This document shows, piece after piece, positions 19,705-26,504 of a stretch of 64,000 nucleotides of DNA. Below the pieces are notes generated by a model. The model ran no database searches. It saw only the letters and a program-made list of their open reading frames with translations, and had not been told where the DNA came from. The stretch covers positions 186,001-250,000 of the forward strand of contig NZ_LR134173.1 in the NCBI RefSeq assembly GCF_900635815.1, read 5' to 3'. Within the stretch, counting starts at the first letter, position 1, and each line of letters opens with the position of its first letter. The DNA comes from Legionella cherrii (GTDB lineage: Bacteria > Pseudomonadota > Gammaproteobacteria > Legionellales > Legionellaceae). The translations under genes were made by a program, and so were the position numbers.

Positions 19705-21154
19705 TTAACCTACTGCCCCTTCTAAACTCAGACCTAGCAATTTCGTTGCTTCCACCGCAAATTCCATAGGTAATTCTTTCAATACCTGCTTACAAAAACC
19801 ATTTACAATCATTGAAACAGCATCTTCGGTGTCGATTCCACGTTGCTGACAATAAAATAATTGTTCTTCACTGATCTTCGAAGTCGTTGCCTCATGCTCT
19901 ACTTGTGCCGTAGGGTTTTTGACCTCTATATAGGGAAAAGTATGTGCGGAACATTCAGAGCCCATAAGCATGGAATCACATTGAGTATAATTGCGCGCAT
20001 TGGTCGCTGTGGGTGCAATACGAACCAAACCACGATAAGCATTATGCGCATGTCCGGCACTGATTCCTTTGGCAATAATGGTTGAACGCGTGTTTTTACC
20101 AATATGAATCATTTTAGTGCCGGTATCCGCTTGTTGATAGTTATTGGTTAAAGCAACTGAATAAAATTCACCAACAGAATCATCACCTTGTAAAATCACA
20201 CTGGGATATTTCCAGGTAATTGCTGAGCCGGTTTCAATTTGCGTCCAGGAAATTTTAGAGCGCTTGCCGCGACAGGCGCCACGTTTGGTCACAAAGTTAT
20301 AAATGCCGCCTTTTCCTTCCTTATCCCCTGGATACCAATTCTGGACTGTGGAATATTTAATTTGTGCTCCATCCAAAGCCACTAACTCCACCACCGCAGC
20401 GTGTAATTGATTCTCATCACGCATAGGCGCAGTACAGCCTTCAAGATAAGAGACGTAACTGTCTGCATCGGCAATGATTAGAGTACGCTCAAATTGTCCT
20501 GTAGAGGCTGCATTAATGCGAAAATAAGTAGATAATTCCATTGGACAACGCACCCCTTTGGGGACATAAACAAAAGAACCATCACTAAAAACAGCCGAAT
20601 TCAAAGCAGCATAAAAATTATCGCGATAAGGCACTACTGAACCCAAATATTGCATGAGCAATTCTGGATATTTGTGTACTGCTTCAGAGATTGGGCAAAA
20701 AATGACACCTTTTTCAGCTAATTTTTCTTTAAACGTAGTTGCTACAGAAACGCTATCAAAGACAGCATCTACCGCAACACCGGCCAGCATTTCTTGTTCC
20801 CTTAAAGGGATACCTAATTTCTCATAGGTTCTCAGTAGCTCAGGATCGACCTCATCCAAACTTTTAGGAGCATCTTTTTTTCTGTTTAGGTGCTGAATAA
20901 TAGGAAATAGCCTGGTAATCCACGGGTGGGTAATGCACACTGGACCATGTAGGATGTGACATGGTTAACCAATGCCTGTAGGCCTTTAAACGCCATTCAA
21001 GCAAAAATTCTGGCTCGCCTTTAATTGCTGATAAACGTCGAATGACGTCTTCATCCAAGCCTGGCTCAAAAGTATCTACTTCAATGTCGGTGGTAAACCC
21101 ATGCTGGTATTCTCTATCGAGCAGAGAATTAATTTGCTCACTGCTTTTAGCCAC
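19705..21154 (-). pseudogene. sufB: sufB, split by a +1 frameshift in an A7 run (probably functional or a sequencing error)
   Basis: SufB is the main Fe-S scaffold subunit. Its N-terminal part is read from 21154 in one frame up to ...YYSAPKQKK and then stops at 20864; the rest ([19 protein letters not shown] to SLEGAVG) is in another frame from about 20875 to 19705. The join is a run of seven A on the coding strand (7 T at 20875-20881). With six A the protein reads [15 protein letters not shown] without a break and has the normal length (~480 aa). Core SufB features are intact: [48 protein letters not shown]. Start: GTG at 21154 with GGAG 6 bases upstream, overlapping the regulator stop by 8 bases; an ATG at 21193 is also possible. 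Since SUF genes are normally needed, a base-calling error or transcript slippage is more likely than true loss. Confidence 0.88.
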
Positions 21155-21608
21155 GATTAACTCCACTTGCCAATTGTCGAACTCGCTCCACATCGTGTGC
21201 TTGCAAAGTAGGTTTCGCCAAACTAGCCAAACTCACACTATCCAGGGCTGTTTCAATTGCTTGGCTAATTAATCGCCAATTACCCTGAATCGTACACACA
21301 CCTTGTAACGAACAATCATTAGGTTGCAAACTGCATTCTGTGAAACCACGATGCTCTTCAAATGCAAAAATTATTTGCGACACAGAAATTTCAGTTGCAG
21401 GCCGTCGCAATCGGTATCCTCCAGTCACTCCGCGTACTGAAGTTAACAAACCTGCACTGGTTAAACGTTTTAAAATTTTACTTACCGTAGGTACAGTTAA
21501 ATGAGTATGTAATGCGATATCACGAGCATTACACAATTCTTGCCCGTGCCTTGCGAGATAAACCATCACTACTGTTCCATAATCGGCCAACTTGCTGATG
21601 CGCAGCAT
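21147..21608 (-). CDS. Rrf2-family SUF regulator (IscR/SufR-like)
   Basis: 153 aa. An N-terminal winged helix-turn-helix (LRISKLADYGTVVMVYLAR; LTVPTVSKILKRL; SVRGVTGGYRL) is followed by a three-cysteine Fe-S motif, C-x6-C-x5-C in TECSLQPNDCSLQGVC. Such proteins bind a cluster and control Fe-S assembly genes. It is the first gene of the suf operon, and its 3' end overlaps the sufB start, so it very likely autoregulates the operon. A strong palindrome lies about 90 bases upstream (21697-21725). Confidence 0.9.
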   Translation of the reverse strand: MLRISKLADYGTVVMVYLARHGQELCNARDIALHTHLTVPTVSKILKRLTSAGLLTSVRGVTGGYRLRRPATEISVSQIIFAFEEHRGFTECSLQPNDCSLQGVCTIQGNWRLISQAIETALDSVSLASLAKPTLQAHDVERVRQLASGVNRG

Positions 21609-21969
21609 AACACCTCAAAATCGAATAATCTAGTACTGAATAAGTCTTAATTAGAGACGAAAATTCGGTTCAATTAACTTTTTACCTATATATTATAAAT
21701 ATAGTACCAAAATAGTTCTATATTTGGCAAACAAGGATAGTACCCTATTGTTATGCAACGACGCAATATGCTCTGCAAATATATTCAAAATTAAGCTTGG
21801 CCTGATGAACAAGATAAGCGTAATGATATTAGAGGAAATCTTTTGAGAAAAGAGCATATTGTGCAAATGTCGCCTATCCTGTACTATCGGCCATCCTTTT
21901 CTTTTGACAAAGATTCAGGACTCATAATTTCCCCTATTACCTCGTATTACACTAAAGATTGGATATAAG
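21609..21969. other. Gene-free divergent promoter region
   Basis: 361 bases between the divergent SUF regulator and ankyrin genes. It holds the 21697-21725 palindrome and AT-rich stretches; I see no ORF or structured RNA. A possible regulator promoter on the - strand is TTGCCA (rc of 21725-21730) with TACTAT (rc of 21701-21706), 18 bases apart, which would place the palindrome across it. Confidence 0.5.
21697..21725. promoter_or_regulatory. Palindrome, candidate operator for the Rrf2 regulator
   Basis: Left arm AAATATAGTAC (21697-21707) and right arm GTTCTATATTT (21715-21725) match at 10 of 11 positions around a 7-base spacer CAAAATA. The size and symmetry suit a dimeric Rrf2 protein, and the only regulator next to it is that of the suf operon. 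Binding is inferred. Confidence 0.55.
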
Positions 21970-22713
21970 ATGCTTAGTAAATTTCATAAATATGTAGAAT
22001 CTTCGAATACTCAATCCCCAGAAGAATCATTGGATGAGTTAGAACAACTTTTGATTGAAGATCAAAAAAAGAGCCCTAACCAACGTGAAATTAATTCGAC
22101 AAAATGTTCCGACTATAGTTTTTTTAATCGACAAAAAATAACCCCGTTGCAATTTGCGCTGATGAGAACTGCATTTAACAATACTCCTCGATTAAAAAAA
22201 ATTATTGAACTCTATATTAAATATTCAGATCTTACTGTTGAAGGCGACTATGGCACTGCTTTGCATTACGCCTGCTGCTATACAGGGTGTGGTAAACAAG
22301 TGATTAAAGCCCTTGTAGATAAAAATCCGGAATTAATTGCAAAAGAATGTATTACGAATTGTGGTGGAAGCTATCCTATTATAGGACTCGCAAATTATGA
22401 TCGAGATGGGGAGTGTTTGCAGGCACTGATTGATGCCGGTGCTGATGTAAATATAAAGGCAACAAAAACTGGATGGACCGCTTTGCATCAAGCCGCTTAT
22501 GTTAATAATGAAACGGCTGTATCAATTTTGTTGACTCATGGTGCTAATAAAAACGCACGCAATAAGGAAGGATGTTTACCAACGCAAGAGGCATGTTATT
22601 GGCAAACCGATAAAGAACAATTGTGCCGCCATGCTGAAATTATAGCATTGATTCGCAACTTTAAGCAGGATAAATCACCTGCAATCCAAACTAATTCGGG
22701 TCTCAATCCATAA
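21970..22713 (+). CDS. Ankyrin-repeat protein, candidate effector
   Basis: 247 aa. At least two good ankyrin repeats are visible: GTALHYACCYTG (~97-108) and TGWTALHQAAYVNNETAVSI followed by LLTHGANKNARNKEG; a further degenerate one lies around LQALIDAGADVNIKA. No signal peptide or membrane segment. Ankyrin repeats bind other proteins, and in Legionella they are frequent in proteins injected into the host by Dot/Icm. The gene is divergent from the suf regulator and starts at an ATG behind GGATATAAG. Effector status is inference; it could be a bacterial cytosolic adaptor. Confidence 0.8.
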   Translation: MLSKFHKYVESSNTQSPEESLDELEQLLIEDQKKSPNQREINSTKCSDYSFFNRQKITPLQFALMRTAFNNTPRLKKIIELYIKYSDLTVEGDYGTALHYACCYTGCGKQVIKALVDKNPELIAKECITNCGGSYPIIGLANYDRDGECLQALIDAGADVNIKATKTGWTALHQAAYVNNETAVSILLTHGANKNARNKEGCLPTQEACYWQTDKEQLCRHAEIIALIRNFKQDKSPAIQTNSGLNP

Positions 22714-22965
22714 AACCTACAATTCAAAATTTTGATACAAAGAGAGGCATCGCCCTAACAGTATGGTTGTTGACTTTATTTACCGCTTGTCAGGGAAGGC
22801 AAGGCACTGTCAAGAATACCGAAAATTCCTTTTCACAAAAATTTGAGCCTTTTTTTCTGACCACCACAGGAGGGTTAAGGGCTTACTACTATTCTTTTAA
22901 GAAAAAAAATTGTTTGTAGCTATACTTTTAATTAGGTCAATTTAAAAAAGCAAGTGTAAACCCTC

Positions 22966-24855
22966 ATGCATTCCTATAAATTAGATGTAGTGAACGATCT
23001 TGATAGCGCAATAACTGCACTTCGTTCACGGCTTGATGCTTTACTCACGCAAGTAAAAGAATCTGATGCACACCTGTCTCAATATTTTGACGTAGCCAAA
23101 ATAACTGCTGCGCTCAGTTCAATTGCAGATAAAAATTTTGGACTACACACATTAAACGCGCTTGAAAAGCTTGCTGCCGATTTAATACAAGTCAAAGAAA
23201 TTACTGATTTAAGCCGGGAGAAAGCAGAACATATAGCTGAGACAATGAAAGCGGATCCCTCCCTAATTTATGCGGTACATTTGATGAGTGAGTTATCTGA
23301 AGCCATTAAGGAAACAGAGCGCCTACTCAATATAGAGCTTGTTGTTAATTCAACCAAAGAAGATGATCAGGGAGCAATTTTAGCATTTAACGATCAGAGC
23401 ATTAAATATTCATTAAAAAATCACGCATTCGAGCGATTCAGTGAATTTCAAGCTACCGATCCGCAAGAGCAGCCATCAGAGAAAATACAATGGAAAAGTG
23501 ATATGGCTCAGTTCGATGGCGATCCCGAACAGCACTCAAGATTAATTGCCAAACAGATTACTAATTGTCATAGTGTGATTATGCTCGATAAGACCACGCA
23601 AACGGTATGGATGATGCATGTTTTGCCAAGAAGTCAATTTTACCTCAAGCCCCTCTATGTTGATTTGCTCCATGAACAGAGCGGGCTTAATGATAAGTCC
23701 GATATGGAAGTGGTTTTTTTCTCTCGTTATTATGATAAAGATCACTGTGACCTCAATACATTTACAGCGACATTGCCTAAAGAAGCCAAAAAAAATATTC
23801 TCTTAACTGAATCTACAAGTTACATTTCTAAAGAAGCGTACTTCGTATTATTTGATCCTCAGCGTAATAAAATTATCCTGGCCACTCATTCTTTGTCAGA
23901 ATGCCGCGTCTATGAGGATGTTTTTCCGAGCATTGAACCTTCTCCATTAAAAAAACAATTGTTCGATTTGCAACCTGCATTTACGATTGCCCAAAAAGAG
24001 ATGAATGAATTAAAAAACAAAGGGATAATGATTAAAGATTTATTACCTGGCAGTACGATTCATCCCGAACATTTCCAGAACCACCCAGATATCAGGCAAA
24101 CGGTGAAAGAATTAATTGAGCGATTAAGAAGGGAAAATAAGAGTGGCGATCCCAAGGTTGTTCAAGCTTTTTTTCAAAAATGTGATTTCCTGGTACCTTG
24201 CTCTATCAAAGAAGTGGAGCATCTCATCAACAAGAAAAAGCTACTGACTTCAGGCCAAAGAGATGACTCGAAAACCCATGACATAGAAAAAATAATTTTT
24301 GATATCTCGCTGGAAAAAGAGTTTGGTACAGTAGATGCAGTCAAAGAGATCAGACATATTTCCGGTCTTCTGCATGTGCCTAATAAACCATTGTTTATTT
24401 CTTCATTTAGTCAATACTCGCAGGCATTCAAGGAGTGCGGCATCATTTTAAAGCTGAATCAGGATATTCAAGACCGGTCAACCTGGTTAGCATTTGAAAC
24501 GAATGGTATTGGGCGTGAGACAGACATCCATCGTCCAGGTTATTTTTATCCTTTTGACACATGCCCCACATCTGAGTCTTTAAAACAAGCAACAAATATT
24601 AACTTTCAAGTTTTTGGTGGTGTAGGTATTCAGGATATTTCTGAAATATGGGTACCAAAAACGATTGATAAAACGTTATTAGCTGAACTTAAAACCTTGC
24701 AAATACCTATTTATCAATATTCGTTACAAAAAAAATCAAACGATGATTCTTTCTTTAAAGAGGCATCCTTTGTACCTGACTTTAAAAAAAGGCATTTGGT
24801 TTATGAATCTACCCCATCGAGCAAGCCGAATGATGGAATGTGCACTATCTCCTAA
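22966..24855 (+). CDS. Unknown 629-aa protein with CheD-like Cys-His motif, candidate effector
   Basis: Not a family I recognise as a whole. Residues 1-125 are helical and probably coiled coil. Residues 192-222 (ITNCHSVIMLDKTTQT then VWMMHVLP) match the spacing of CheD-type glutamine deamidases: Cys201, Val204, Asp208, Met216 and His218, with Cys to His 17 residues apart as in CheD, followed by LP. A second, Cys-less copy of the strand pattern may lie at 291-310 (AYFVLFDPQRNKIILATHSL). The C-terminal half is mixed alpha/beta and ends in CTIS. Soluble, no signal peptide, alone between an ankyrin gene and dotU-icmF. A deamidase-type effector is an inference from this motif only; the threonine six residues before Cys in CheD is not kept. 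Confidence 0.72.
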   Translation: MHSYKLDVVNDLDSAITALRSRLDALLTQVKESDAHLSQYFDVAKITAALSSIADKNFGLHTLNALEKLAADLIQVKEITDLSREKAEHIAETMKADPSLIYAVHLMSELSEAIKETERLLNIELVVNSTKEDDQGAILAFNDQSIKYSLKNHAFERFSEFQATDPQEQPSEKIQWKSDMAQFDGDPEQHSRLIAKQITNCHSVIMLDKTTQTVWMMHVLPRSQFYLKPLYVDLLHEQSGLNDKSDMEVVFFSRYYDKDHCDLNTFTATLPKEAKKNILLTESTSYISKEAYFVLFDPQRNKIILATHSLSECRVYEDVFPSIEPSPLKKQLFDLQPAFTIAQKEMNELKNKGIMIKDLLPGSTIHPEHFQNHPDIRQTVKELIERLRRENKSGDPKVVQAFFQKCDFLVPCSIKEVEHLINKKKLLTSGQRDDSKTHDIEKIIFDISLEKEFGTVDAVKEIRHISGLLHVPNKPLFISSFSQYSQAFKECGIILKLNQDIQDRSTWLAFETNGIGRETDIHRPGYFYPFDTCPTSESLKQATNINFQVFGGVGIQDISEIWVPKTIDKTLLAELKTLQIPIYQYSLQKKSNDDSFFKEASFVPDFKKRHLVYESTPSSKPNDGMCTIS

Positions 24856-24877
24856 TAGCAATAACCAATAAGTGATC

Positions 24878-24897
24878 AGTAAGGAGGCCACCTTACT
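24878..24897 (+). terminator. Hairpin after the 629-aa gene
   Basis: Arms AGTAAGG (24878-24884) and CCTTACT (24891-24897), 7 bp perfect, 22 bases after the stop. Only a short TTT follows the stem, so it is a weak terminator candidate. Confidence 0.45.
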
Positions 24898-25015
24898 TTG
24901 AAAAGCAACCATTCAAAAAACCATTTTGCACAAAACAAGGAAATTAAGACTTGCTTTTGAGCAGATTAACTATAAAATAGCCGACCCTATTAAATAGCAA
25001 AACAAGGAGTCAAAT

Positions 25016-25462
25016 ATGGGTTACGGTAGTATATTCAGTGCAGATACAGGCTACAGTTTGTTTTCAAGTGGCTATAACTTTCTTACACATAGAAGAACAT
25101 CACAAATCGTAAACACGCTCTCTTTTATAGGTGCAGCCTATAGTCTTTTGGCAAACTATAATAAATTTAATGAAGTAGTTGGAACATATGCCTTAGATGC
25201 TCTAGTTCATGGGTTAAACCTTCTTTTGATGGATTCACAAAATCCTAATGTGATTAAAGCACTAAAATATTTAAACGATGCTCAAATTGCCACTAACTTG
25301 GGAGCCATCGGTGGTATTTTTAGCAAGGGCGCTCTTTCTAGCGATTTGATACTTAAAGGACAACTAACAGGAGATGCGTTCACTCATCTTGTTAACCATC
25401 TAGCCTTATTAAAAAATGATGCTGAAGCTGGAAATGAGGAGAGTAAAGCACATAAACTTTAA
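25016..25462 (+). CDS. Unknown 148-aa protein
   Basis: Not recognised. It starts at an ATG with AAGGAG 7 bases upstream (acaAGGAGtcaaatATG), which makes translation credible. The protein is rich in Gly, Ser, Leu and Asn, with two moderately hydrophobic helices (residues ~31-48, IVNTLSFIGAAYSLLANY; ~98-112) but no clear membrane anchor or signal peptide. It stands alone between an effector-like gene and dotU; no function is proposed. Confidence 0.6.
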   Translation: MGYGSIFSADTGYSLFSSGYNFLTHRRTSQIVNTLSFIGAAYSLLANYNKFNEVVGTYALDALVHGLNLLLMDSQNPNVIKALKYLNDAQIATNLGAIGGIFSKGALSSDLILKGQLTGDAFTHLVNHLALLKNDAEAGNEESKAHKL

Positions 25463-25609
25463 TAGTAGCCAGCGGTTTTGGACATTCAAAAGTTGAGGCT
25501 GCATTCATGATGTGGCCTTATGCCATTTGAGAAAGATATAAATCCTTCACTGAAAGACTATGACCTCCTGACTCCAACTGCATTAAACCAAAATCCAAAA
25601 TCATAAAGC

Positions 25610-25639
25610 TTGACTCACTTGAACTATGCGCGTTATATA
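25610..25639 (+). promoter_or_regulatory. Sigma-70-like promoter upstream of dotU
   Basis: TTGACT at 25610-25615 and TATATA at 25634-25639 (18-base spacer; TTATAT at 17 is an alternative). It lies 77 bases before the chosen dotU start, in a 250-base gene-free gap. Confidence 0.5.
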
Positions 25640-25715
25640 ACGTATCATCTTCTTTTTAATTTGAGTGTTGCACTACGATTTCATGCTTGAATCAAGACCC
25701 ATTAGGAGCACGACC

Positions 25716-26504
25716 ATGACAGTTGCGCATTATCCAGCCTCTCTGGTCAGCAGTCAGCTTGTTAATTCGGGATCTATCCTAGTCCCGCAAGGTTACTATC
25801 GCTCAAAATTATTTATTGCTCCTTTTTCTACTAATGCTTTAGTTGCAGCAGCCGGTCCTCTACTATCCCTATTGGAACGACTTTGCCTTAGCCCATCGCT
25901 TCCTCCTATTGAAAATATTAGAGACAACATTGAGCATGAATTACTGGCCTTTCAAAGCAAGATGGATGCCTCCAAATACCCAGCAGACTTTGCTGCTATT
26001 GCCTATTATTTAATGTCCGCTACCATAGACGAAATAATTGGTAAAAATTACATGCGCGTCTATCAGATTACGGCTGAATTTAAAGCGTTTACGCCACTGA
26101 CGAGTGATGAAGCGCTACCACAACATCGTTTTTTTGAAATTCTTAACTACATTAAAGAGCGACCGAATCAATACCTTGATCTTATTGAATTGGTTTATTT
26201 TTTCCTGATTGTTGGTTTTGAAGGCCATTACCATCTCAAGCCTGATGGACGACAGACTTTAGATAATTACATTGAAGATCTTTATCAAATAATTCAACAA
26301 AATCGGTTCAATCAACCACGCCGCTTATTTAATGAAAACCCTATCCCCAAAATAGTTAAAAAAAATTATAAAGCGGCGATAATAACGTTAATTTCTGCGG
26401 TTGCTGTGGTAGCACTTGCTTTTTTTACCAGCCAATATTTATTGGAAAATAAGGCAAAAACCGTTTTATTTGGACATACCCAACTTGCTCTTCTGGATAG
26501 CTAA
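25716..26504 (+). CDS. dotU: DotU/IcmH, Dot/Icm type IVB secretion protein
   Basis: 262 aa, the expected length for Legionella DotU. It has the DotU/TssL cytoplasmic helical domain (AIAYYLMSATIDEI, LIELVYFFLIVGFEGHY) and a single C-terminal membrane segment (~AAIITLISAVAVVALAFF), which anchors it in the inner membrane. With IcmF it stabilises the core complex of the Dot/Icm effector secretion machine. I choose ATG 25716 (MTVAHYP), preceded by AGGAG with 7-base spacing; an upstream in-frame start at 25665 has none. Its stop overlaps the icmF start by one base (TAATG). The other dot/icm genes are not in the window. Confidence 0.9.
   Translation: MTVAHYPASLVSSQLVNSGSILVPQGYYRSKLFIAPFSTNALVAAAGPLLSLLERLCLSPSLPPIENIRDNIEHELLAFQSKMDASKYPADFAAIAYYLMSATIDEIIGKNYMRVYQITAEFKAFTPLTSDEALPQHRFFEILNYIKERPNQYLDLIELVYFFLIVGFEGHYHLKPDGRQTLDNYIEDLYQIIQQNRFNQPRRLFNENPIPKIVKKNYKAAIITLISAVAVVALAFFTSQYLLENKAKTVLFGHTQLALLDS

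Noticed and set aside
22743..22919. A 58-codon frame reading like a lipoprotein start (WLLTLFTACQG)
   Set aside because: There is no ATG, GTG or suitably placed TTG with a ribosome site before the hydrophobic stretch. Could be a relic, but not supportable as a gene.
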